Shown here: positions 8,221 through 16,559 of the stretch, one piece after another
How the letters are laid out: each line of letters starts with the position of its first letter
How positions within the stretch are numbered: position 1 is the first letter of the stretch
DNA from: Pseudomonadota bacterium
Lineage (GTDB): Bacteria; Pseudomonadota; Gammaproteobacteria; Acidiferrobacterales; Acidiferrobacteraceae
Direction of reading: 5' to 3'
NCBI GenBank assembly: GCA_021795255.1
Contig: JAJYPQ010000014.1
Span: forward strand, 1 to 24,110
DNA length: 24,110 nucleotides
Position numbers and translations under genes: made by a program
The notes under the pieces: generated by a model
Seen by the model: only the letters and a program-made list of their open reading frames with translations
What the model was told of the DNA's origin: nothing
The model's database searches: none

Positions 8221-9561
8221 TTGACGGACTCTGCAAACAACGTGGCCGACCGTCTTCAAAGACAAGCGCTGCGCGCTGCGAGCTTGGGGATGTTTTTGGA
8301 TGGCTTTGATATCAGCATCATGGCGATCGCGCTTTTACCCTTGCGCCGAGCGTGGCATCTCGATCCCGCAGCCATCGGTACCCTTATGGCGTCGGCGCTT
8401 CTCGGCTCACTCGTCGGAGGGATCGTGGGTGGCCCTTTAGTGGATCGCTTCGGACGCCGAGCATTACTCCTCCCTAACGTGGCCTTATACGCCCTGGGCG
8501 CATTGGGAAGCGCTTTCAGCCCCAATCTCACCCTCTTGTGGATCAGCCGTTTCATTATCGGCCTTGGGGTCGGCATGGACTATCCACTCGTCTCCACAGT
8601 GGTTGCCGAATACAGTTCCGAAGGCCAACGCGGTAGGGGCTTTGCCTGGATCAATATCGCTTGGTACGCAGGGGCCTTGGTTTCCACCCTGGCGGGACTG
8701 GCCTTGCTCCCCATCGGGCTTGCTTCGTGGCGATTTATGCTTGGGGCCGCCATCCTGCCCGCTCTCGTATTGCTGTGGCTACGACGCCGTATTCCCGAGT
8801 CGCCGCGCTGGCTTATGCGCCGCGGACAGCACAAGGCGGCCGCGGACGCCTTGTGCCTCCTGCACCCCGGATGGGCCAAAGAACGGATCACCGATACCCT
8901 AAAGGGGTTCACAGGCACCGCTCGCCGTTGGCCCACCTTACTCAAACCGTTTTGGCGCCGGCGCCTTACGCTTAGCGTGATACCGTGGTTTTGTCTTGAT
9001 GTGGTGGGCCTTGGTATCGGGCTCTACTTCCCGGTCGTCCTGCGCATGCAGGGGCTTGCGCACAATAATATGGTCGCGGCTGGCATCAACGCGGTTTTTC
9101 TTCTGATCTCGACACTCGGGATTATCCTAATCCTACCGCGCCTCGATCGCTGGGGCCGCATTCCTCTCCAAACCGGCGGATTTGCGCTCATGACCGTAGG
9201 CCTCTTACTCTTTGCCTGGGGCATCAGCATCCACGTGGCTTGGGGCGTGTATATAGGCTCGGCCATTTACTCGTTTGGCACCGGCATAGGTCCCGGGGTA
9301 ACAGCCATGGCGCTCTCGGTTGAGATATTTCCGACCGAATTGCGCGCGAGCGCAGGGGGTATCGCGACAGCCCTATCACGCCTGGGCGCGGTCCTGTCCG
9401 CGGTCATATTTCCACAACTCGAGGCTCACCTCGGTTTAACGACCGTTCTGATCGCAATGGGCGCCGTAGCATTGATAGGCGCCTGGTTCACCCACCTCTA
9501 CCCCCTTGAGCCCGCCGGAAAGACACTTGAGGCTATGGAAAGGGAAGAGCCGTCGGGGTGA
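8221..9561 (+). CDS. MFS transporter (12 TM, sugar/organic-acid porter type)
   Basis: A 446-residue inner-membrane protein with about 12 hydrophobic helices. Diagnostic motifs are G-G-P-L-V-D-R-F-G-R-R between helices 2 and 3 (MFS motif A), P-E-S-P-R-W-L-M after helix 6, D-R-W-G-R in the second half and F-P-T-E-L-R-A-S after helix 10. The P-E-S-P-R-W and F-P-T-E-x-R signatures belong to the sugar-porter, aromatic-acid and organic-cation groups; the substrate cannot be chosen. The start is TTG at 8221, supported by GAGG eight bases upstream. Its stop overlaps the next gene's GTG start by four bases, indicating translational coupling with the DUF2459-like lipoprotein. Confidence 0.9.
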   Translation: MTDSANNVADRLQRQALRAASLGMFLDGFDISIMAIALLPLRRAWHLDPAAIGTLMASALLGSLVGGIVGGPLVDRFGRRALLLPNVALYALGALGSAFSPNLTLLWISRFIIGLGVGMDYPLVSTVVAEYSSEGQRGRGFAWINIAWYAGALVSTLAGLALLPIGLASWRFMLGAAILPALVLLWLRRRIPESPRWLMRRGQHKAAADALCLLHPGWAKERITDTLKGFTGTARRWPTLLKPFWRRRLTLSVIPWFCLDVVGLGIGLYFPVVLRMQGLAHNNMVAAGINAVFLLISTLGIILILPRLDRWGRIPLQTGGFALMTVGLLLFAWGISIHVAWGVYIGSAIYSFGTGIGPGVTAMALSVEIFPTELRASAGGIATALSRLGAVLSAVIFPQLEAHLGLTTVLIAMGAVALIGAWFTHLYPLEPAGKTLEAMEREEPSG

Positions 9562-10364
9562 ACACGAGCGCTGGGACCAGATCGCAATTCCCCCAGATCT
9601 CCCCATCGGGAGTCATAAAAGCCCGTCATCGTAGCCACGGCTGGACGCGTCTCAGACGCGTAGCGTGCGCTCTTTTGCTGTTACTCGGGGCCGGATGTGT
9701 AAGACCAGGCCCCGCTCTCAAGGTGCAGCAGACCTACTCTCTTGCCCCCCACTCGTACGGGGTTGGCATTGTGCGCGAGGGCTGGCACACCGGAATTATT
9801 ATACCGGCGCATCAGCTTTCAGGCCCGCTCGCCTCACTCCGCCCCATGGTCCCACAAGCCCCATTCATCGGCATCGGCTGGGGCAATCGTCAGTATTATA
9901 GAGAACGGCATCCGAGTCTCCTGACGGGCTTGCGTGCCCTCTTTCCCTCGCGAAGCGTGGTTCACGTGACCGCGTGGTCACGCCAACACCTCGTCGCGCT
10001 CAGCCGAACCAAGCATCTCTACTGGATAAGTATCTCAGCGCACCATTGGCATCGCTTCCAATCCTTTCTTGCGCGATCCTTTACGCGAGGACCGCAGAGC
10101 ACATTCGTGAGCATGGGACCCAAAACCGCGCACGGCAACTTCTTCGCCTCACCTCAGACCTACGATGCCTGGCACACATGTAACACCTGGACCGCAAAGG
10201 CCCTGCGCACGATCGGGTTCCGTGAGCACGGGCCCGTGTTTTTCGCGGGACAAGTTACCGACGATTTGCATCAGTTCAAGGTCTTCCCCTCCCGGCGCGC
10301 ATTCAAGACTTCGCCTCCGACTCCTGCTTTACCATTAACACACCATCACCTTCGACAACCGTAG
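9558..10364 (+). CDS. DUF2459-family probable lipoprotein
   Basis: A 268-residue protein beginning at a GTG that shares GTGA with the MFS stop. After a 35-residue basic leader there is a hydrophobic stretch, A-C-A-L-L-L-L-L-G-A-G-C, with a slightly unusual lipobox (Gly at -3), so it is probably a lipoprotein or membrane-anchored. The body shows R-E-G-W-H-T-G-I-I-I-P, I-G-I-G-W-G-N-R-Q-Y-Y and C-N-T-W-T-A-K-A-L, matching the conserved H, GWG and CN-W motifs of DUF2459, once annotated as a 'urease-region' conserved protein. The conserved Cys and His resemble a cysteine hydrolase triad, but the activity is unknown. The C-terminal tail is Pro/His rich. No urease genes are nearby; the coupled partner is the MFS transporter. 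Confidence 0.8.
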   Translation: MNTSAGTRSQFPQISPSGVIKARHRSHGWTRLRRVACALLLLLGAGCVRPGPALKVQQTYSLAPHSYGVGIVREGWHTGIIIPAHQLSGPLASLRPMVPQAPFIGIGWGNRQYYRERHPSLLTGLRALFPSRSVVHVTAWSRQHLVALSRTKHLYWISISAHHWHRFQSFLARSFTRGPQSTFVSMGPKTAHGNFFASPQTYDAWHTCNTWTAKALRTIGFREHGPVFFAGQVTDDLHQFKVFPSRRAFKTSPPTPALPLTHHHLRQP

Positions 10365-10461
10365 CGGGAAACGGCTTCACAAATCCTTTGCTGAACCTAC
10401 TAATGAAATACGGCTTTCCTCATAACGGTCACTCCTAGGCTCCCGCTTTCGATGCGTTTCC

Positions 10462-10490
10462 TTGACAAACCGCGGAACCAAACCTATTTA
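10462..10490 (+). promoter_or_regulatory. Consensus sigma70-type promoter for the EAL gene
   Basis: A perfect -35 TTGACA (10462-10467) is separated by exactly 17 bases from TATTTA (10485-10490). Transcription would begin near 10497, leaving a leader of about 155 bases before the start codon at 10652. This is the clearest promoter in the window. No riboswitch fold was recognised in the leader. Confidence 0.75.
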
Positions 10491-10651
10491 CATGAGATGA
10501 GCCGTGAGCAAGCGCGGCCGGGGGATGTGCTGCCGCTCGTAAAGAAGTTAGGGGTGACGGGGACCGCGAGAGTATAGACTGGCTACGCCTCTCAATAGCG
10601 CTTTCAAGGACAGACCTATCACAGGCCGGAGAAGTTGGCTGGAGGCCTACC

Positions 10652-12766
10652 ATGAATGGTGATCTCGATGTTTACGGGCTTGATGCGGCGAGTCTCCTCT
10701 CTTTAGCGCAGTCCCATCTTGCTGCGGTTGACGGCGATGTTATAGCTTCGTTCTATGCAGCCCTCGCGACCGACAATACGCCCCAAGAAATCCTGACTGC
10801 ACTGCAAACAGAACTTCTCGAAGAACTACAGCCGCAGACGCTCCTCAAACGCCTCATCGACCCTCGTCTCAGCGCTCGCGTGCACGAGCGGACCGCCACT
10901 CGTGCTGGCCATGTATATGCTCTAGTCGGAATCAACAGCTCGAGTCTTGTCACGGCCTGTGGCCAATCGTTAAAGGCACTCGTACGCGCCCTTGAACAGT
11001 GGCCGCAACCGCAGGAACAACGGCAAGCTTTACAAGAACTTCTGACAACCCGACTTATGACCGATCTCAGTCATCAAATCCGGGGCCAACAGCAGGTCTT
11101 ACACCAACAGCAGCGCGTTGTAGCCGCCATTATGCACCTCCTCGAACAATCCATGTCCCTTAACGATCTGGTACGGTCAATACTCGAAACTATGATAAGC
11201 CTTGAGGGTATGATGGTCGGGACACTGGCGAGGCCCGACGAAAACACCACTTTTCAATACGAGATGGTGGTCGGCAAGACATTTGAGACGCATGCCTCAC
11301 TACTAAGCCAGTGGCAGTTGGTTCCTACAATCCACCAAGGCACGCCCCACGGCGACGGTCCCTCGGGACGCGCTTGGCGATCGGGACAAGTTCAGACCTC
11401 CCTTTCCATCCTTACTGACCCGTCTCTTAGACCCTGGCACGACTTTGCACAGAAGTTGGGCTACGCCTCACATGCCCACATCCCGATCGTCGACGCAGAG
11501 GGGCGCACTCAAGCCATTCTTGCGCTCTACCATAGTCTTCCTGGCTACTTTAGGACGATCGATCGTCTGAGTATCATTGATCGTCTTTGTTGGGTATTAC
11601 GCTTTGCCTATACCCGCCTTAGCCCTAACACCCGCGTTCTCCCACATACCCTGCGCGCCCACTACCGCGAGCACCTGAACCGCAGCGATCTTGTCATGCT
11701 CTACCAACCTGTAATCAGCCTTAGCACCGGAGAACTTCAGAAAGTCGAGGCGCTTGCCCGCCTTGTCAATAGCGATGGGAGTTATGTGACACCGGGCGAT
11801 TTCCTACCGGCATTCGGAGCGCAGGAACTGCGCCAATTATTCACTTTCGGTCTTAGGCAGGCCTTAACGGACTTGCACCAATGGGAATCACGAGGGCTTA
11901 GGACGTCCGTTGCCGTCAACCTCCCCGCTCAAGCGCTCTCCGATCCCGCATACTTGGAGATAGCCAGTATGATCCTAAAGGACATCCCGACCGACACGAA
12001 ACGCCTGACTTTGGAGCTTTTGGAAACTGATGAGATCGATCCGAAGCAAAACCCGACCGCCATGCTCGCGAAATGGCGAGCCTTGGGTGTGCGTCTTGCC
12101 CAGGATGATCTTGGATCCGGCTATAGCTCGCTTTTACGCATGGAGAAACTTGCGGTCGATGACGTCAAAATCGATCAAGGCCTCGTGAGTAGTGCGGCGC
12201 AAGCGCCACATAAGGCCTTGCAGTTTATTCACCACCTGACCCACCTCCTGCATGACCTCGGCATCCACGTCGTAGTCGAGGGCCTTGAGAGTCTCGGATT
12301 GATCGAAGCGGCTGCTATCCTGGGAGCCGATGCCGGCCAAGGCTATGCAATTGGGCGCCCCATGCGAGCGAGCGCCTTGCGCCCTTGGAAACAGCATTTC
12401 TCTTTCACGGTCGACATTCACAGACCGCAAACCGCGCTTGGCGCCTACGCCGCCATGGTTCTCTATAATGCCTTGATTAGTCTTACTAAAGACCGCCCAG
12501 TCCTGCTCAAATCGGTCATCGCAGTGCCTTACGCCTTATCTCATTATCTTTCCGTAAAAAACCTCGAGACCACGGTTCTGGGTGAGGCCCATCAAGAGCT
12601 GCACGGATTAGCCAGTACGGATCCCCATTCGACTGCCTACGAGAAAACTCGGCAGAGGGTCGAAACCCTTTTGTGCGCACGGATTCAGGCTGAGGAATCG
12701 ACGCCTATTCCGAACAAAGATAAGCCATCGGATCCAAGCTCCACCAATCGCCACGAGGATATCTAG
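10652..12766 (+). CDS. Globin-like/GAF/EAL cyclic-di-GMP phosphodiesterase
   Basis: A 704-residue signalling protein; GGAGG precedes the ATG by six bases. Residues 1-140 resemble the sensor globin of globin-coupled sensors (F-Y near 34, L-I-D-P near 68, R-A-G-x-V-Y-A-L-V-G near 84). Residues 155-320 look like a GAF domain. Residues 335-590 are an EAL domain with catalytic positions kept: E366-A-L, N423, E455/E458, D485-D486, K506, E543 and Q563, although N-L-P-A and D-D-L-G-S-G-Y-S-S-L deviate slightly from consensus. It should hydrolyse cyclic di-GMP. About 120 residues follow the EAL domain, partly helical then hydrophilic, with no family I recognise. Where globin sensors have the haem-binding proximal His in an H-x-x-I-G motif, this protein has Tyr89 (Y-A-L-V-G), with His87 two residues before, so haem binding is doubtful. 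No transmembrane segment is seen. Confidence 0.88.
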   Translation: MNGDLDVYGLDAASLLSLAQSHLAAVDGDVIASFYAALATDNTPQEILTALQTELLEELQPQTLLKRLIDPRLSARVHERTATRAGHVYALVGINSSSLVTACGQSLKALVRALEQWPQPQEQRQALQELLTTRLMTDLSHQIRGQQQVLHQQQRVVAAIMHLLEQSMSLNDLVRSILETMISLEGMMVGTLARPDENTTFQYEMVVGKTFETHASLLSQWQLVPTIHQGTPHGDGPSGRAWRSGQVQTSLSILTDPSLRPWHDFAQKLGYASHAHIPIVDAEGRTQAILALYHSLPGYFRTIDRLSIIDRLCWVLRFAYTRLSPNTRVLPHTLRAHYREHLNRSDLVMLYQPVISLSTGELQKVEALARLVNSDGSYVTPGDFLPAFGAQELRQLFTFGLRQALTDLHQWESRGLRTSVAVNLPAQALSDPAYLEIASMILKDIPTDTKRLTLELLETDEIDPKQNPTAMLAKWRALGVRLAQDDLGSGYSSLLRMEKLAVDDVKIDQGLVSSAAQAPHKALQFIHHLTHLLHDLGIHVVVEGLESLGLIEAAAILGADAGQGYAIGRPMRASALRPWKQHFSFTVDIHRPQTALGAYAAMVLYNALISLTKDRPVLLKSVIAVPYALSHYLSVKNLETTVLGEAHQELHGLASTDPHSTAYEKTRQRVETLLCARIQAEESTPIPNKDKPSDPSSTNRHEDI

Positions 12767-12824
12767 GGTGAGACCCTCGGCTCAAGACCCCAGACACCGC
12801 GTAACCTCGCGCTTTCGAGATTCC

Positions 12825-13478
12825 TTACGGAAGACTGAGATGTTGGAGTGCAAACGCCGGATCAACGGGCGCGTGGTAGGGGACGATGCCAAGGCAGGAT
12901 ACAGGCAGATATTCGTTTAGTCCCTCAATAGTCCCGGCCGCGACTTCGGGGCCCACAGCACTTCCGATCCACCCTTGCAGCACGAGGCCGCGCGCTGCAA
13001 TTGCCTCGCACGTCAAGCGCGCATGGTTGATGGCCCCCAAGCGCAACCCCACTACAAGCAACACCGGCAATCGCAAGGTCTGGGCGAGATCCGCAAACCC
13101 GGTACGTGCATTCAAGGGCACCAAAAAGCCCCCTGCGCCCTCTACCACGATACGATCTACAGACTTTGCTTGTTCGTGCACAAAGCTGGCTACGGCCTCG
13201 ACGTCGATCGTCCGACCTTCTTCGCGAGCGGCCCAATGGGGGGCAATCGCGGCGCGAAAGCCATAAAGCATACACTCCGCGACTGCTCGTTGCGGACTAC
13301 TGGCAAGACGCAGAGATTCGACATCCTCCCAGACTCCCCCTGCGGAACCGGACACGATCGGCTTTAAGCCCGCGACGCGCTCCCCCCGCTGTCCATACCC
13401 TAAGACCAGGGCGGTACTGATGAGGGTCTTCCCGACCCCGGTATCGGTTCCTGTGACTAGCACACCTTGCATCGTCAC
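12825..13478 (-). CDS. bioD: Dethiobiotin synthetase
   Basis: A 217-residue ATP-dependent enzyme converting 7,8-diaminopelargonate and CO2 to dethiobiotin, the penultimate step of biotin synthesis. The P-loop G-T-D-T-G-V-G-K-T at residues 10-18 and the E-G-A-G-G-F-L-V-P-L motif near 115 are diagnostic, and the length is normal for the family. The GTG start at 13478 is chosen because AGGGAG, overlapping the pyrC stop codon, lies eight bases upstream; an ATG two codons later is the alternative. It sits 12 bases after pyrC and is probably translated from the same message. No other biotin gene is visible in the window. Confidence 0.95.
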   Translation of the reverse strand: MTMQGVLVTGTDTGVGKTLISTALVLGYGQRGERVAGLKPIVSGSAGGVWEDVESLRLASSPQRAVAECMLYGFRAAIAPHWAAREEGRTIDVEAVASFVHEQAKSVDRIVVEGAGGFLVPLNARTGFADLAQTLRLPVLLVVGLRLGAINHARLTCEAIAARGLVLQGWIGSAVGPEVAAGTIEGLNEYLPVSCLGIVPYHAPVDPAFALQHLSLP

Positions 13479-13490
13479 CGCCCAGTCTCC

Positions 13491-14558
13491 CTAGTTCTTG
13501 GCCGCACGAGCGAGCGTAGCCTTAAGGCGAAAGCGCAGCACCTCGCCGGCACGGAAGGGAACCAGACTATCGCGGAGGCCATCACCTGGGAGCGGTATCT
13601 CATCGGGAACAGTCCAGGGCTCCTCGACCAGCGTCACCGAATCCCAGTTACGGGAGAGCCCATAGAAATCGGCACCATAAAAGCTCGCAAAGGCCTCCAA
13701 TTTCTCCAAAGCGCCAGCTGCCGCAAATACCTCGGCGTACAACTCCAGCGCCGCGTGCGCGGTATAAATCCCCGCGCAGCCACACGCGCTCTCTTTCGCG
13801 CGGCGCGCATGGGGGGCACTATCGGTACCCAGAAAAAATCGGGGATTTCCCGAGATCGCGGCCGCCACTAGGGCTTCCCGATGCCGCTCTGCCTTCAGTA
13901 TCGGCAAACAATAGGCGTGGGGGCGCAAGCCTCCACGAAACATCGCGTTCCGATTGAGAAGTAAATGGTGAGCCGTTATGGTCGCTGCCACGGTAGCCGA
14001 GGCGCTCGCGACGAAGTCCACCCCTTCGCGCGTGGTCACGTGCTCCAATACCACCTTAAGCCGGGGAAAGCGGGCCACGATATGTTGGAGATAGCGGTCG
14101 ATAAAAACGGCCTCACGATCGAAGACATCGACTGCGCTGTCCGTCACTTCGCCATGAACAAGCAATGGCAGGCCCAGTTCGGCCATGGCCGCGAAGACCT
14201 CGTCGCAGCGATGGATGTCTGTCACTCCAGACTCCGAATGGGTGGTCGCCCCGGCGGGGTAATACTTCACCGCATGCACAAATTCGCTAGCCCGAGCCCG
14301 CTCGATCTCGGCTACCGATGTGTTATCCGTCAAATAAAGCGTCATAAGAGGCTCAAAAGAAGAACCTGAAGGACATGCGGCCACAATGCGTTGGCGATAG
14401 GCCTCAGCCTCGTCCACCGTCCGAACGGGAGGGCTCAGGTTGGGCATAATGATCGCGCGCGCGAAACGTGTAGCCGTATCTGCCAGAACCGCGGACAGGA
14501 CGGCCCCATCCCGTAGGTGTACATGCCAATCATCAGGCCTGGTAAGCGTTAGTTCCAC
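13491..14558 (-). CDS. pyrC: Dihydroorotase, class II
   Basis: A 355-residue enzyme cyclising carbamoyl-aspartate to dihydroorotate in pyrimidine synthesis. Metal-site features are all present: the H-V-H pair in [10 protein letters not shown] at the N-terminus, the carbamylated lysine in H-A-V-K-Y-Y-P-A-G, the His in L-L-V-H-G-E and L-E-H-V-T-T, and the Asp in L-G-T-D-S-A-P-H. Length and N-terminus match the short E. coli-type PyrC. I chose GTG at 14558, with AGGA about 11 bases upstream; an in-frame ATG at 14603 with AGGTG upstream would add 15 Pro/Ser-rich residues and cannot be excluded. It is the first gene of the pyrC-bioD pair. Confidence 0.95.
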   Translation of the reverse strand: MELTLTRPDDWHVHLRDGAVLSAVLADTATRFARAIIMPNLSPPVRTVDEAEAYRQRIVAACPSGSSFEPLMTLYLTDNTSVAEIERARASEFVHAVKYYPAGATTHSESGVTDIHRCDEVFAAMAELGLPLLVHGEVTDSAVDVFDREAVFIDRYLQHIVARFPRLKVVLEHVTTREGVDFVASASATVAATITAHHLLLNRNAMFRGGLRPHAYCLPILKAERHREALVAAAISGNPRFFLGTDSAPHARRAKESACGCAGIYTAHAALELYAEVFAAAGALEKLEAFASFYGADFYGLSRNWDSVTLVEEPWTVPDEIPLPGDGLRDSLVPFRAGEVLRFRLKATLARAAKN

Positions 14559-14603
14559 GGCAATACTTGTCCTAGAGGAGCACGGGCCGGGCGGGGATCG
14601 CAT

Positions 14604-15010
14604 GGATACACCTGGCTCAACCTCTCCTCGGTTGATCTAAACCAGGCTAAGCTACCATGGCGTTCTTGCATAACTTCAGATGTCTGCCCCGCTTTCCCGC
14701 ATTTCCGTCGCACGACCCTGGATGGAGAAGGCCGTCGTTCTCGCTATCAGAGCAGCAGTTAGCCTTTCATTAAGCCGTTGGTCCCATCTTACGGAACGCA
14801 GGATGGGCACGCAATGTCGCGCGGCTAATGGCCGTCGCGCCCAGTCTAAAACACCAACCCGTACCTGACCCACGGCCCTCAACTCGCGCAGTAAGCCTGG
14901 TCCGCTAAAGCCGTGAGGCCGCGAACGGGCAAAGAAGGCCTCCCTTAACGCCGCCGTAGCCGCCCAAGTACCCTAAAGCGTCTAGCCTTTGGTGCCCCCG
15001 GGGCTTCGGG
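14604..15010. other. Intergenic stretch between pyrC and tRNA-Arg
   Basis: About 400 bases with overlapping open frames on both strands (14680-14868 plus, 14676-14882 minus), neither with a good ribosome site or a recognisable family. The pyrC promoter should be near its left end, but I find no clear match. It could include decayed coding DNA beside the tRNA. Confidence 0.35.
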
Positions 15011-15016
15011 TATACT
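15011..15016 (+). promoter_or_regulatory. -10 element of the tRNA-Arg promoter
   Basis: TATACT lies nine bases before the tRNA 5' end. The segment upstream at -35 distance is only a weak match (TTTGGT), as is common for stable RNA promoters. A GC-rich run follows within the spacer. Confidence 0.5.
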
Positions 15017-15025
15017 AAACCCACC

Positions 15026-15101
15026 GCCCCGGTAGCTCAGTGGATAGAGCGGTCGCCTCCTAAGCGACAGGTCGCCGGTTCAACTCCGGCCCGGGGCACC
15101 A
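15026..15101 (+). tRNA. tRNA-Arg (anticodon CCU)
   Basis: A complete 76-base cloverleaf: acceptor GCCCCGG/CCGGGGC, D-arm GCTC/GAGC, anticodon stem GTCGC/GCGAC with loop CTCCTAA (anticodon CCT), T-arm GCCGG/CCGGC with TTCAACT, and encoded CCA. It reads AGG codons. Minor-codon arginine tRNAs are frequent integration sites; the toxin-antitoxin-rich block starts directly downstream. Confidence 0.97.
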
Positions 15102-15117
15102 AAAATCAACAAACTAG

Positions 15118-15297
15118 AAAATTCCTCAGTGTTATTTTAAACATAAGTCTTTAGTTACTGAAGGATTATGGTTTAAAGATGAAGATATTCCCCGATCCGA
15201 CCTCCACTTCAGCGTCTTTAACGATGCGGTTGCTGTGGTGCTACTCCGTCACGAGTACTTTGGCGGTTTTGAGTTGGGCGCGGTTGCCTTATCGTAG
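15118..15297 (+). pseudogene. Orphan reading-frame fragment next to tRNA-Arg
   Basis: From the stop at 15115-15117 to TAG at 15295-15297 a 59-codon plus-strand frame is open without a start codon. Its later part (F-K-D-E-D-I-P-R-S-D-L-H-F-S-V-F-N-D-A) looks protein-like, and it ends F-G-G-F-E-L-G-A-V-A-L-S. The first part is AT-rich, unlike its surroundings. It may be the end of a gene cut by rearrangement at the tRNA. Its last 50 bases overlap antisense with the gene at 15249-15689. No family recognised. Confidence 0.25.
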
Positions 15298-15689
15298 AAC
15301 TGCCGGATTCGTGGAGAGGTGTTTCGGGATGCCAGGAGTCCTTGGCAAACCTGGGCGAAAATTGGCTCCTTAAGCGGCCCTTGCGGGATGAAGGCGCCAA
15401 TCTTCACGCCTGCCAGAAAAGCCGATACGACATCAATGCGCGCATACCGATAATGGACAAAACTCTCATGCCGCAGAAACGGGTGGTCGCCGGCATAGAG
15501 GCGGCAAGCCGGATCAAATGGGTAGCCTTCTTTTATGGAGGATACGCTGACCGATAAAACCTCACTGGTCTTCGTATCCACGTTGGGAACGGGGTCGGTG
15601 AGCAATATAAAGAGGTGTTTTCGTTCCTTGTCGGCGTCAGGTCCGGATGGAATCAGTACCGTCGCTCGCCGGGTTGGAATAAACAGCAT
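15249..15689 (-). CDS. Putative toxin partner of the Panacea antitoxin
   Basis: A 146-residue soluble protein starting two bases after the stop of the Panacea-domain gene; a GTG at 15695 would overlap that stop. No separate ribosome site is seen, so it is probably translationally coupled. Notable segments are R-R-A-T-V-L-I-P-S-G-P, K-H-L-F-I-L-L-T-D-P, V-S-V-S-S-I-K, D-P-A-C-R-L-Y-A-G-D-H-P-F-L and F-V-H-Y-R-Y-A-R-I. The strand-rich first half with L-F-I-L-L-T and later S-S is faintly like the PemK/MazF fold, but I cannot establish this. Panacea antitoxins are known to pair with many unrelated toxin families, so position and size make this the toxin by inference. The last 15 residues are low-complexity and may be read-through into foreign sequence. 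Confidence 0.6.
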   Translation of the reverse strand: MLFIPTRRATVLIPSGPDADKERKHLFILLTDPVPNVDTKTSEVLSVSVSSIKEGYPFDPACRLYAGDHPFLRHESFVHYRYARIDVVSAFLAGVKIGAFIPQGPLKEPIFAQVCQGLLASRNTSPRIRQFYDKATAPNSKPPKYS

Positions 15690-15691
15690 GA

Positions 15692-16255
15692 TCACGCGTT
15701 CAGGGCGACGAACTGACGGTCTAGCGCCTTCTGTGTCTCGATACACTTCGCTAATTCCGCGCTCTGCTCCGCCGATCGCCCGAGCGCACGGAAAATCTCG
15801 TCATACCCAATGGGCGCCGAGGATCCTTGAGGGTCTTTCCACTCGGGACAATGATCATGCGTGTAGTCGCGGATAGCCCAGCGGTCCATTTGCCCGAAGC
15901 GATCCCATACGACACTCAATGTATCGATGTCGTTATCGCTGAGCTCATCCAACTCGTCGCGTGATAAGAGAGACCGCGCGAGCGAGACTTCATAATTCTC
16001 CTTGGCCGTGACCCAGGCGTCCCATCCATCCTGCGATGGCCGCACATTGCCGTCCATGAGATCCAAGGTCATGGATAGCACCGGTCCGTGCGGCATGGCG
16101 ACCGGCGAATCCCCTGAGATGGGCGCGCCAAACTGCGCCAAAGATTCGCGGTCGGCGAGATAGAGGAGCTTCATAAGCTTAAGGTGGGACATGCAGCCGC
16201 CTCGCTTATCGAGAAAAAACGCCGCCATCTGCGCGACCTTGCGTTCGCTGAACAT
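15692..16255 (-). CDS. Panacea-domain (DUF4065/SocA-like) antitoxin
   Basis: A 187-residue protein whose first 80 residues match the Panacea domain: A-A-F-F-L-D-K-R-G-G, then L-K-L-M-K-L-L-Y-L-A-D-R, G-A-P-I-S-G-D and A-M-P-H-G-P-V-L-S. This domain occurs in the Caulobacter SocA antitoxin and in a broad class of antitoxins that neutralise unrelated toxins by direct binding, and in phage proteins. The remaining 100 residues are acidic and helical (S-R-D-E-L-D-E-L-S-D-N-D). A strong GGAGG lies seven bases before the ATG. It is the first gene of a two-gene unit with the protein at 15249-15689. Confidence 0.88.
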   Translation of the reverse strand: MFSERKVAQMAAFFLDKRGGCMSHLKLMKLLYLADRESLAQFGAPISGDSPVAMPHGPVLSMTLDLMDGNVRPSQDGWDAWVTAKENYEVSLARSLLSRDELDELSDNDIDTLSVVWDRFGQMDRWAIRDYTHDHCPEWKDPQGSSAPIGYDEIFRALGRSAEQSAELAKCIETQKALDRQFVALNA

Positions 16256-16318
16256 CGCCGATCCTCCGCGTGGTTCCAGGGCGGTACCGAGACTGCGGTC
16301 CGCAGGAAAGCAGTGGCA

Positions 16319-16498
16319 TTATACGCGTAGGCCCCGCGATGCACCACATTTTGGTATCTTCGGCTCGTCCATGCGCCACTTTTCCCGTTCCCGCAAAATC
16401 CGCTCCGCCTGCCTGGTGTCGCGAGCATTGATACCGCTGGCATCCCCAGCCTCAGGGCCGCGCAAACGACTACTGTTTCGAAACGCTGTTCGCCAGCA
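16319..16498 (-). pseudogene. Orphan reading-frame fragment
   Basis: The minus-strand frame between stops at 16499-16501 and 16319-16321 is protein-like: N-S-S-R-L-R-G-P-E-A-G-D, then R-Q-A-E-R-I-L-R-E-R-E-K-W and E-P-K-I-P-K-C-G-A-S-R-G-L-R-V at the end. The middle predicts a charged helix. No ATG begins it and no ribosome site is clear. It lies just upstream of the Panacea gene, in the same direction. No family recognised; it may be a gene remnant. Confidence 0.25.
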
Positions 16499-16559
16499 TC
16501 ATAGACGTCCCACAAAAGTACGGTAAGAGGCGTCTTTCTTTCCACCCAAGGAGTGTTGT

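Noticed and set aside
10497..10651. Cyclic-di-GMP riboswitch in the leader of the EAL gene
   Set aside because: The long leader invites this idea, but I could not find the conserved GEMM core or its paired arms.
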